Of a stretch of 6,677 nt of DNA, positions 1 through 6,183 are shown piece after piece. Both the position numbers and the translations under genes were made by a program. Position 1 is the first letter of the stretch. Each line of letters starts with the position of its first letter. The notes below the pieces were generated by a model. That model searched no databases. It saw only the letters and a list, made by a program, of their open reading frames with translations, and was not told the DNA's origin. This DNA comes from Lachnoclostridium sp. UBA3775 (GTDB lineage: Bacteria; Bacillota; Clostridia; Lachnospirales; Lachnospiraceae), in assembly GCA_002369525.1 (NCBI GenBank), contig DFFN01000218.1:1-6677 (forward strand), in the 5' to 3' direction.

Positions 1-277
1 AAAGAGAGATGCTGATATGGCGCTCTATTCGATGATAGAAGAGCTGGCACCGGTTCTTATCGCAGAGAAGAGACATATCTACAAGGGAGTTAGCCCGAAC
101 GTCGATTTTTACAGCGGCTTTGTATATGAGATGCTCGGAATTCCCAGAGAACTGTATACAGCCATTTTTGCTATCGCGAGGATCGCCGGCTGGTCGGCTC
201 ATCGTATCGAAGAGCTGGTCTGCACCGACAAGATCATACGTCCTGCATATGTCAGCATAATGGATGAAATAAGATAA
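1..277 (+). CDS. Citrate synthase, C-terminal fragment (5' end outside window)
   Basis: Condenses acetyl-CoA with oxaloacetate to citrate in the cytoplasm; in anaerobic clostridia this usually feeds 2-oxoglutarate and glutamate synthesis. The frame is open from base 2 and ends at TAA 275-277, so only about the last 91 residues are seen. The segment PNVDFYSGF carries the Asp (codon 104-106) that aligns with the catalytic Asp of the family (Asp362 in E. coli, numbering from memory). It is followed by the typical GIPRELYT, FAIARIAGW and SAHRIEEL blocks, with the Arg of FAIAR at the expected citrate-binding position, and by a KIIRPAY tail. A 2-methylcitrate synthase cannot be excluded from the C-terminus alone. 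The ATG at 17 is an internal Met, not the start. A 37-base gap with no visible terminator separates it from the lipoprotein gene. Confidence 0.95.
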   Translation, partial: KRDADMALYSMIEELAPVLIAEKRHIYKGVSPNVDFYSGFVYEMLGIPRELYTAIFAIARIAGWSAHRIEELVCTDKIIRPAYVSIMDEIR

Positions 278-303
278 GGCCTGAATGCTCGGAGAAGCAG
301 AAC

Positions 304-309
304 AGGAGG
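304..309 (+). promoter_or_regulatory. Ribosome binding site that fixes the lipoprotein start
   Basis: AGGAGG lies 5 bases before ATG 315. The in-frame ATG at 285 has no comparable site and would put a charged, non-signal stretch (MLGEAEQEGN) ahead of the lipoprotein signal peptide. The site therefore decides for the start at 315. Confidence 0.85.
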
Positions 310-314
310 GGAAC

Positions 315-1604
315 ATGAAGAAAAAACTGTTAATGGGGCTTATGGCGGTATTTTTGTTTACTGCCTGCAATTCGTCCGACGTAGGAGGAGATGACGCGGA
401 GGCTTTGCGCGAGCTTGACAGAACCAAAACAGAATATGAAGCCAGACTGACCGAAATGGCCGAGACCGAGGCAAAGTTCAATGAGGCACTGGCTGAGCTT
501 GAACGCAGCAAGGACAACGATACGCCGAAGGTCATAGAGGCAATAAATAAAGAGCCGGCAGTCTCCGGAACTCCGAAGGTCACACCCGGTGACACACCGA
601 CGGAAACACCGAGCGACACACCGACGGAAACACCAAGTGACACACCGACGGAAACGCCGAGTGAAACTCCGACGGAAACACCGAGTGGCACACCGACGAA
701 AACACCGGTTGACACACCGACCGAAAAGCTGACGGATGCACCGGTAAAAACACCTGCAGCGACAAAAACACCGGTTCCGACAAAGACACCCGAACCTGCG
801 AAACCTGCATTTACGATAAAGGAGCTCACCCCTGTAAATATGTATGCATCCAGGGCGGTAAATGTCAGAAATGCTCCGAATGTCGGCGGAATTATTCTGG
901 GAAGTCTTGAGACGGGCGATGCCGTTACCGTAACGGGACAGTGTAAGGAAAGCGGATGGTACCGCATTTTGTTCGGAAACGGCTATGCATATGTAAGCAA
1001 TTCATATATAATTAAAAATGCGCCGACACCGACGCCGAAGCCCGCGACCGCAACACCGAAGCCTGCGACCGCAACGCCGAAGCCTGCGACTGCAACACCG
1101 AAACCGGCCGCAACATCGACAACCAAGCCTGCGGCACTTACTTCAATAGTAAAGGTGAGTGTTCCGGCGGGAACCGAAAAGAAGACCATTTATGAACAGG
1201 CAAAGGTTCATTACAATACCTATAAGGCATATTACAACGAGGTTGTAAGGCTTGTCAATGTATTAAGAGCCGAGGCGGGCGTTGCACCGATAGAGCTCGA
1301 CGAAAAGCTCTGTATCGCAGCCGGAATAAGGGCTATCGAAATGGATCAGAACAATTACTTCGATCACACAAGGCCTGACGGAAGAAGCAGCTCGACCGCA
1401 GTTGACGAAGTCGGGATCTACTGGTTCAGTTACGCCGAAAATATTGCATGGAACTACATTTCTCCCGAAGAAGTGGTAGAAGGCTGGAAGAATTCCTCCG
1501 GTCATTATGCAAATATGATAAATCCCAAATACGGAAGCATAGGCATAGGCTACAGCTTCCGTTACAACAACGGAACATACTGGGTACAGGAGTTTACAAA
1601 CTGA
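315..1604 (+). CDS. CAP/SCP-domain lipoprotein with bacterial SH3 domain and Thr/Pro-repeat linkers
   Basis: Predicted surface lipoprotein of 429 residues. The N-terminus MKKKLLMGLMAVFLFTAC is a signal peptide ending in a lipobox-like FTAC, so Cys18 would be lipidated after export. Next come an acidic, probably coiled-coil helix (about 28-67), a Thr/Pro/Glu-rich linker (about 85-165) with a DTPTETPS tandem repeat, an SH3-like domain (about 174-234; NVRNAP, SGWYRI, GNGYAYVS), a second linker of TPKPATA repeats (240-267), and a CAP domain (about 310-429). The CAP signature is clear: YFDHTRPDG (His351), YAENIAWN (Glu375), W-x-NSSGHYANM (His397), IGIGY and WVQEF (Glu426). Bacterial SH3 domains often bind cell wall. 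The function of bacterial CAP domains is poorly known, so a cell-wall or envelope role is inference. The Thr-rich linkers could be glycosylated, which the sequence cannot show. Its stop codon is one base before the CARF gene, suggesting coupled expression. Confidence 0.9.
   Translation: MKKKLLMGLMAVFLFTACNSSDVGGDDAEALRELDRTKTEYEARLTEMAETEAKFNEALAELERSKDNDTPKVIEAINKEPAVSGTPKVTPGDTPTETPSDTPTETPSDTPTETPSETPTETPSGTPTKTPVDTPTEKLTDAPVKTPAATKTPVPTKTPEPAKPAFTIKELTPVNMYASRAVNVRNAPNVGGIILGSLETGDAVTVTGQCKESGWYRILFGNGYAYVSNSYIIKNAPTPTPKPATATPKPATATPKPATATPKPAATSTTKPAALTSIVKVSVPAGTEKKTIYEQAKVHYNTYKAYYNEVVRLVNVLRAEAGVAPIELDEKLCIAAGIRAIEMDQNNYFDHTRPDGRSSSTAVDEVGIYWFSYAENIAWNYISPEEVVEGWKNSSGHYANMINPKYGSIGIGYSFRYNNGTYWVQEFTN
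591..734 (+). repeat. 24-base tandem repeat, six units, coding DTPTETPS
   Basis: Six consecutive 24-base units begin at 591, 615, 639, 663, 687 and 711. The first three encode DTPTETPS exactly and differ by one or two silent bases. The later ones decay (ETPTETPS, GTPTKTPV, DTPTEKLT). The array is in frame with the lipoprotein, so gain or loss of units would only change linker length. Confidence 0.93.
1032..1115 (+). repeat. 21-base tandem repeat, four units, coding TPKPATA
   Basis: Four units begin at 1032, 1053, 1074 and 1095, each read as TPKPATA (the last ends TPKPAAT). They differ mostly at silent third positions. This is the linker between the SH3 and CAP domains of the lipoprotein and is independent in sequence from the 24-base array upstream. 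Confidence 0.92.
1588..1592 (+). promoter_or_regulatory. Possible ribosome binding site for the CARF gene, inside the lipoprotein gene
   Basis: AGGAG is the only Shine-Dalgarno-like match ahead of ATG 1606. It lies 13 bases from the start, longer than the usual 5-9. Together with the arrangement TGATATG (stop, one base, start), this suggests that translation of the CARF gene depends partly on ribosomes finishing the lipoprotein gene. Confidence 0.5.
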
Positions 1605-1605
1605 T

Positions 1606-2769
1606 ATGGTACTTATTAGTTTTTACGGACATGACGTTATTAGCGACCTGATGCCGGCTTTCACCTTAAAGCCGGAGAAGATCTATATTCTCTATGACAT
1701 CAGGCGCTGCCGTCGTTCCGATATCAAAAATCTTAAGGATGCGCTGATGAATCGCATTTCCGATGCCAAAGCGGTGTCGGTTGAATGCGATTCATTTTCC
1801 GTGAAATCGGTACATGCGGCGATTGCCAAGATAATGATGGAGAACAAGGACAAAAAGGTTTACATCGATGTGACCGGAGGTCCTGAGCTGATGACTGCCG
1901 CAGGCTGCAGCTTTGGAAGGGAAAGAGGCGCGATCCCGATCTATCTCGATCTCGATAAGGAAGTTCTTTTTGAGGTGTACAACGAAGCCGAAAGGTTTGA
2001 GGCAGTCGATATAAAGCTTGATGATTATCTGATGGCTGTCGGAGCAAGACAGTTTTCCAATTCTCATCAGCTGCCGCAAAAAGAGGAATATGACAATATC
2101 TGCGAAATGGCTGAGTACATATTCGACAATCTGAATGCATGGAGCAGGCTCGAGAAGTTTCTCGAGGCAGCGGTAGGCGGAGACGAAATATATGAATTCT
2201 GCATTTCAAGGGACATGTTTGACTGCGGATATGACAATTACAGGATGGTAGAGCAATTGCTGGACAAGTTCTGCTCCCTGGGCTTTCTTGTTGCAAAGTC
2301 AAGAGTCGACTATGAAATAGCAAACAGGAAATACAAGCAGTATCTCACAACCTACGGCATATGGCTTGAACTTTATATTTACATTAATGCCCAGAAGTAT
2401 TATAATGAAGTCTATCTGGGATTTATCATCGACTGGGATAAGGACGAAACGGTAAAGTCAAACGATAATGAGATTGATGTGATCGTAATGGCCGGAAGCA
2501 TGCCGGTGTTTATTTCCTGCAAGACCAGAAAGCCTGAGGCGAAGGATGTGTGCGAGGTCGGTTTTCTCGCAAACCGTCTGGGAGGTTCAAGGGCCAGAAG
2601 CGTGCTCGCGACGACTTATCCGGTAAAGGAAGCCGGAGATGCGGTCAACAGCATTTTCTCAAGACTTAAGAAATTTGATGTCGGACTGATAGAAACCAAG
2701 GATTTTAAGAAGAAAAAAGCCGGAGACATTTTTGCCGAGGCCTTTAAAAGTACCAAAACCGAGAGATAG
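1606..2769 (+). CDS. CARF-domain nuclease of the Card1/Can2 (DUF1887) type
   Basis: Predicted cytoplasmic protein of 387 residues, close to the size of Card1/Can2. Those relatives bind cyclic tetra-adenylate made by type III CRISPR complexes and then cut nucleic acid. The N-terminal CARF-like Rossmann domain (about 1-145) begins with strand LISFYGH, then a loop and KIYILYD, and carries the family's Gly-rich motif as YIDVTGGPELM (Thr90-Gly91-Gly92) followed by AIPIYLDLD. A middle part (about 160-250) looks like a winged helix. The C-terminal domain has the PD-(D/E)xK pattern: Glu255 (WLELYIY), Asp291 (NEIDVIV) and Lys306 (FISCKT), then VGFLANRLGG. Ser304 sits where many relatives have Glu in the ECK motif. 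No cas gene or CRISPR array lies in the window, so a role in CRISPR immunity is not shown. Start ATG 1606 is one base after the preceding stop; aroB follows after 35 bases. Confidence 0.82.
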   Translation: MVLISFYGHDVISDLMPAFTLKPEKIYILYDIRRCRRSDIKNLKDALMNRISDAKAVSVECDSFSVKSVHAAIAKIMMENKDKKVYIDVTGGPELMTAAGCSFGRERGAIPIYLDLDKEVLFEVYNEAERFEAVDIKLDDYLMAVGARQFSNSHQLPQKEEYDNICEMAEYIFDNLNAWSRLEKFLEAAVGGDEIYEFCISRDMFDCGYDNYRMVEQLLDKFCSLGFLVAKSRVDYEIANRKYKQYLTTYGIWLELYIYINAQKYYNEVYLGFIIDWDKDETVKSNDNEIDVIVMAGSMPVFISCKTRKPEAKDVCEVGFLANRLGGSRARSVLATTYPVKEAGDAVNSIFSRLKKFDVGLIETKDFKKKKAGDIFAEAFKSTKTER

Positions 2770-2804
2770 AAAGAACATTATAAAGAATTTGAGGAAAAGA
2801 AAAT

Positions 2805-3920
2805 ATGAGCGTTTTCAATGTGGAATTGAAAAGGGTGGTTGACGACAGCTATGAGATTGAAACCGGCAGCGGACTTACCGATAATCTTATACGCGATCTA
2901 AAAGCAGGACTTGTCGGAAAGCTTAAAAAATTTGCGCTGATAACCGATTCGACGGTTAAGGACTTATATGCGGCGGAAATATTCCGCAGGATGATCGAAG
3001 CAGGCTTTTCGGGGGAAATGTTTGTGTTTCCTGCCGGAGAAAAGAGCAAAACGAGGCAGACCAAGGCAGAGCTTGAAGACCGAATGATCGATGCAGGCTT
3101 TAAAAGAGACTGCTTTGTACTTGCCGTCGGCGGCGGTGTCGTTACCGATATCGCGGGCTTCCTTGCCGGAACCTACGGACGCGGAGTGCCTTTCATCAAT
3201 TATGCCACAACTTTGCTTGCGGCGGCCGATGCGTCGGTTGGCGGAAAAACTGCGGTTGATACACCGGTGGCTACAAATCTTATCGGACTTTTCAACCAGC
3301 CCAAAAAGGTTTATATCGATGTTGCATGCTGGAAAACCCTTCCCGGACGCGAAATATCAAGCGGACTTGCGGAGACCATAAAGCATGCCTGTCTTGCCGA
3401 TAAGGAATTCTTTGAATATCTTGAAAGTCATATCGAAAAAATCATGGCGCTTTCCGATGAAGAATGTGAGCATATTTCCGCTAAAAACTGCGAAATAAAA
3501 TATAGAGTAGTAATGAAGGATGAGAGGGAGTCGGGACTTCGTGAAATACTGAACCTCGGACATACTGTCGGACGCGCGATAGAAACCGAAAGCGATTACA
3601 GGCTGCTTCACGGCGAAGCTGTCGCAATCGGCCTGGTCGCAGAATGCGCATTGTCGGTCAAGTACGGTTACATGAGCCCCGAGGAGTCACAAAGAGTAAT
3701 AAAATTACTGGAAAAAGCAAAGCTCCCCACCAAAATCCCTTCATATATCGACAGGGAAAGGCTTGTTAAGAAGCTTTATACAGACAAAAAGGTAAGGGAC
3801 GGAAAGCTTCGCTTTGTGCTGCAGAAGGGTATAGGCAGCATAGTTGAATTTGAAAGCGGAGTGTATGCCGCAGCTATACCTGAGGAAACGGCAAGGGATG
3901 TTATTCTTGCTATGAACTAA
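2805..3920 (+). CDS. aroB: 3-Dehydroquinate synthase
   Basis: Second step of the shikimate pathway: converts DAHP to 3-dehydroquinate using NAD and a divalent metal, in the cytoplasm. At 371 residues it has normal length. Visible blocks are the NAD site AVGGGVVTDIAGF (107-119), YGRGVPF (Arg126), TTLLAAADASVGGKTAVD (Asp142, Lys148), GLAETIKHA (Glu190, Lys193), DERESGLRE (Arg246), LNLGHTVGRAIE (Asn250, His253) and LLHGEAVAIG (His269). Glu190, His253 and His269 are the expected metal ligands. Two positions deviate from the usual enzyme: VATNLIG has Thr157 where GKN-type Lys is typical, and HTVGRAIE has Arg257 where a second His is typical. Since Arg246 and Asn250, typical of true dehydroquinate synthases, are kept, that activity is still the best call. 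A related sugar-phosphate cyclase is the alternative. The start ATG 2805 has GAGG 10 bases upstream. No other shikimate gene is in the window. Confidence 0.92.
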   Translation: MSVFNVELKRVVDDSYEIETGSGLTDNLIRDLKAGLVGKLKKFALITDSTVKDLYAAEIFRRMIEAGFSGEMFVFPAGEKSKTRQTKAELEDRMIDAGFKRDCFVLAVGGGVVTDIAGFLAGTYGRGVPFINYATTLLAAADASVGGKTAVDTPVATNLIGLFNQPKKVYIDVACWKTLPGREISSGLAETIKHACLADKEFFEYLESHIEKIMALSDEECEHISAKNCEIKYRVVMKDERESGLREILNLGHTVGRAIETESDYRLLHGEAVAIGLVAECALSVKYGYMSPEESQRVIKLLEKAKLPTKIPSYIDRERLVKKLYTDKKVRDGKLRFVLQKGIGSIVEFESGVYAAAIPEETARDVILAMN

Positions 3921-3937
3921 ATAAGGGAGATTACTGA

Positions 3938-4621
3938 ATGAGGTTTAAAAATGTCAGACTTAGGGACGTTTTGATAGTGGTTGCTGCGGTGATAATGATG
4001 GGTTTCACCATCTCTTTTCTTAACCGCTGTGCTTTCGGCTCCGATTCATACACGGTCGCAAACCTTGGAATTTCTTCAAAGCTAAGGAAAATCTCGGATT
4101 TCTGGACCCTGGGTATGTGGCAGGCGACCTTAAATGTTGCGATACTTGCCGGAATCATGCTTTTTGACCGTTCGCAGATCGGTTGGGGAACAATTGCCAA
4201 CATGTTTCTTGTGGGCTTTTCCTTCGATTTTTTCACAAAGGTGGAAGACAAGCTGCTTCCTTCGTCAATCTTAAGGGAAGACGGTGTGTTCAGCTCAATG
4301 ACCGTAAGGATCGCAGTGGTGATACCGATGCTGATACTTTTTATCTTTTCGGCGGCGGTCTATATGACCATGCAGCTCGGTACCTCGCCTTATGATGCGA
4401 TACCCTATCTTATCTGCAAGCATAATGAAAAGATACCCTTCAGACCTTTACGTATCGCCTATGACAGCGCATTTGCGGTAATAGGTTTAATACACGGTCA
4501 GAAGCTTGGCTTTGTCACCATAGCAATGTGTATATGTCTCGGACCGGCCATAACATGGGTCCATGACAATGTAATAGTAAAAATAGTAAAGAAAAACGAA
4601 AAGGACAGTAATGGAGAGTAA
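3938..4621 (+). CDS. YczE/YyaS/YitT-like integral membrane protein
   Basis: Membrane protein of 227 residues with five or six hydrophobic segments (about 10-29, 57-76, 80-100, 122-145, 172-186 and 188-210). The patterns GTIANMFLVGFSFDFF (84-99) and LGTSPYDAIPYLI (147-159) resemble the YczE/YitT group, whose molecular function is not established; no substrate can be proposed. A positively charged tail (KIVKKNEK) suggests a cytoplasmic C-terminus. A good site, AGGGAGA, lies 7 bases before ATG 3938, 17 bases after aroB. The last 11 bases overlap the next gene, so the two are probably translationally coupled. Confidence 0.75.
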   Translation: MRFKNVRLRDVLIVVAAVIMMGFTISFLNRCAFGSDSYTVANLGISSKLRKISDFWTLGMWQATLNVAILAGIMLFDRSQIGWGTIANMFLVGFSFDFFTKVEDKLLPSSILREDGVFSSMTVRIAVVIPMLILFIFSAAVYMTMQLGTSPYDAIPYLICKHNEKIPFRPLRIAYDSAFAVIGLIHGQKLGFVTIAMCICLGPAITWVHDNVIVKIVKKNEKDSNGE

Positions 4622-5813
4622 GATAGAAAACCTGTCTACAAAAAAACTGCTGGCAAGGATCGGTGTGAGAACGCTGATGTTCATTTTGTGCGTTCTTTTT
4701 ATCTGGATTTTCTTCAGGACCGGACTGAGATATTTCACGCCGTTCATTGTTTCATACATAATTTCCTACCTTATCCTGATTCCGATAATCAAAAAACTGT
4801 CGGTAAGGCTTCGCAAGATGTGGTCTATCGTGTTTGTTGTCGTGATCATGGGAATTACGCTTCTTGCGATGGGAGCCGTCACATACTTTGCGGTGCGTGA
4901 AGGTTACAATTTTGTAAAGAACTGGGATAATCACAGGGAAGGAATATATAACACGATAGAACGTGCGGCGGATTTTGTCGCAAAGAGAAGCAGTCTTAAG
5001 ACCGAAAATATAATGGAGAAGGTCTCCAAGATCGAGGACAGGATAACAGAATGGGTCAAAAACGATCTGCCCAGGAGGGCGCCGCATTATGCCGGCAAGG
5101 TCGGTGTTTATCTGCCTTCGGTCGGAAGCTATCTGATGGCATTTCTGTTCTTTTTGATAGCGACCTACTTTATATGTGCTGATTTCCCGAATATAAACGA
5201 GCATCTGAAAAAGGTTGTTCCGAATTCCCTGAGACCGAGGTTCCACCAGATTCAAAGAGCGGCAGGACATGCAACCTTCGGATATCTGCGGGCGCAGATC
5301 ATACTTTCATCGATAATCGCTTTGATCTCATTCGTTGTCTTTCTGATCATGCACCAGAAATATGCGCTTTTCTTCGCGCTTGCGGTCGGGATCATCGATT
5401 TCATCCCGATGCTCGGAAGCGCTGTGGTGCTGCTGCCGTGGTCCGTTATACTGATAATCTCGGCCAACTACCGTAAAGCCATAGTATATCTGGCACTGTG
5501 CTTTATACTTTTCATGTTCAGAAGAATTACCGAGCCCAAGTTTGTGGGTGACCAGACGGGACTTCACCCTTTGGTAAGCCTGATGAGCCTGTATGTCGGC
5601 ATTAAGCTCGGCGGCATCTTCGGAATGATAATTGCACCGATACTCTGCCTGATAGTCGTGGAACTCATCAGGGCCGGCTTTTTCGGAACGACCTATAACG
5701 ATTTTACCGAACTGATACGGCGTATCATGGTCTATACGGAGATGCTTGACAGACCTGAGAACGAACAGAAGACAGACAGTAAAAAAGATGCGGAAGAGGA
5801 GAACGAAGAATGA
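4611..5813 (+). CDS. AI-2E family (UPF0118) membrane protein, YtvI-like
   Basis: Polytopic membrane protein of 400 residues in the family that includes E. coli TqsA/YdiK/PerM and the sporulation protein YtvI of Bacillus; transported substrates are known for few members. Hydrophobic segments at about 21-36, 41-60, 70-94, 171-190, 226-247, 250-282, 288-303 and 320-355 fit the usual eight helices, with the typical soluble loop (95-170) between the third and fourth. Family motifs are clear: FGYLRAQ (223-229), GIIDFIPMLGS (260-270), RITEPKFVGDQTGLHPL (305-321) and GGIFGMIIAPI (334-344). The C-terminus (384-400) is very acidic and lysine-rich. The start overlaps the previous gene by 11 bases, with AAGGA 5 bases upstream, and its stop overlaps the next start as ATGA. 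The AI-2E name does not establish quorum-signal export here; a YtvI-like role is a possibility only. Confidence 0.9.
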   Translation: MESKIENLSTKKLLARIGVRTLMFILCVLFIWIFFRTGLRYFTPFIVSYIISYLILIPIIKKLSVRLRKMWSIVFVVVIMGITLLAMGAVTYFAVREGYNFVKNWDNHREGIYNTIERAADFVAKRSSLKTENIMEKVSKIEDRITEWVKNDLPRRAPHYAGKVGVYLPSVGSYLMAFLFFLIATYFICADFPNINEHLKKVVPNSLRPRFHQIQRAAGHATFGYLRAQIILSSIIALISFVVFLIMHQKYALFFALAVGIIDFIPMLGSAVVLLPWSVILIISANYRKAIVYLALCFILFMFRRITEPKFVGDQTGLHPLVSLMSLYVGIKLGGIFGMIIAPILCLIVVELIRAGFFGTTYNDFTELIRRIMVYTEMLDRPENEQKTDSKKDAEEENEE

Positions 5814-6178
5814 AGAAAAGAATAGTAAAATATAAGTCTGACATAGACGAGCTTCTCAAAAATCCTCCCGGGGATACAAACTGGGATGAGGAGATAAAAA
5901 AGCATCTTATCCAGCTTGAGTTTTTCAAACATGAAAGGCACATGCATCTGATAGTGATGTTCCTGTTTGCCATGATGTGCTTTTTCACGGTGCTTTCGTG
6001 CGTCGATAATCCGATGCTTGAAAAGGCTGTGATATTCGGGGCGCTGATGATACTGATGGTCCCGTATCTCATGCACTATTATCTTCTGGAAAACAGCGTG
6101 CAGTATATGTATACTCAATATGACGAAATGCTTAAGCGTTCGGAAATTCAGAATAAAAACAAGCAAAAAGGAGAGTAA
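5810..6178 (+). CDS. Small two-helix membrane protein of unknown function
   Basis: I do not recognise this 122-residue protein. It has a charged N-terminal region (1-44, including DIDELLKNPPGDTNWDEE), two hydrophobic segments (about 45-64 and 70-92) joined by a very short polar turn (CVDNP), and a charged helical tail (93-122) ending KNKQKGE. This is a helical hairpin, with both ends probably cytoplasmic. The start ATG 5810 overlaps the AI-2E-family stop by four bases (ATGA) and has AGAGGAG 8 bases upstream, so it is a real gene and is likely made together with that transporter-like protein. The coupling suggests a partner or accessory subunit, but nothing in the sequence proves it. Confidence 0.82.
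   Translation: MKKRIVKYKSDIDELLKNPPGDTNWDEEIKKHLIQLEFFKHERHMHLIVMFLFAMMCFFTVLSCVDNPMLEKAVIFGALMILMVPYLMHYYLLENSVQYMYTQYDEMLKRSEIQNKNKQKGE
6167..6175 (+). promoter_or_regulatory. Ribosome binding site of the Mrp gene, at the end of the preceding gene
   Basis: AAAGGAGAG is a near-perfect Shine-Dalgarno sequence 8 bases before ATG 6184. It lies in the last codons of the 122-residue protein gene, directly before that gene's TAA stop (6176-6178). This arrangement supports the start at 6184 and a shared transcript. Confidence 0.85.
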
Positions 6179-6183
6179 TTAAA

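Noticed and set aside
285..314. Upstream in-frame ATG at 285 as start of the lipoprotein
   Set aside because: It lacks a good ribosome binding site and would hide the signal peptide behind ten polar residues. ATG 315 has AGGAGG at the right distance and starts a classic lipoprotein signal.
225..314. Possible promoter (CATAAT at 256-261) or terminator between citrate synthase and the lipoprotein gene
   Set aside because: The nearest -35-like sequence (CCGACA, 225-230) is about 25 bases away, too far. No GC-rich stem followed by a T-run is present.
591..734. Regularly spaced 24-base direct repeats that could suggest a CRISPR array near a CARF gene
   Set aside because: The units abut with no spacers between them, and they are in frame inside the lipoprotein gene encoding a Thr/Pro linker.
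580..1189. Minus-strand open frames with repetitive Val/Phe/Ser or Gly/Val/Ala composition
   Set aside because: They are reverse complements of the Thr/Pro repeat arrays, and their repetitiveness comes from the lipoprotein linkers.
1733..2323. 196-codon open frame on the minus strand opposite the CARF gene
   Set aside because: The translation is rich in Cys, Arg, Ser and Pro with no recognisable domain. The plus-strand frame has clear family motifs through the same region, so this is a shadow frame.
2770..2804. Possible promoter before aroB (TATAAA at 2779-2784)
   Set aside because: No -35-like sequence is found at suitable spacing, and AT-rich hexamers are expected by chance in a short gap.
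4611..5813. Reading the AI-2E-family protein as evidence of autoinducer-2 quorum sensing
   Set aside because: Most members of this family do not have a demonstrated AI-2 role, and no luxS or lsr-type gene is in the window.
5732..6166. Minus-strand open frames opposite the 122-residue membrane protein gene
   Set aside because: The plus-strand gene has a good ribosome binding site, an ATGA overlap with its neighbour and a coherent two-helix topology, so the opposite frames are most simply shadows.
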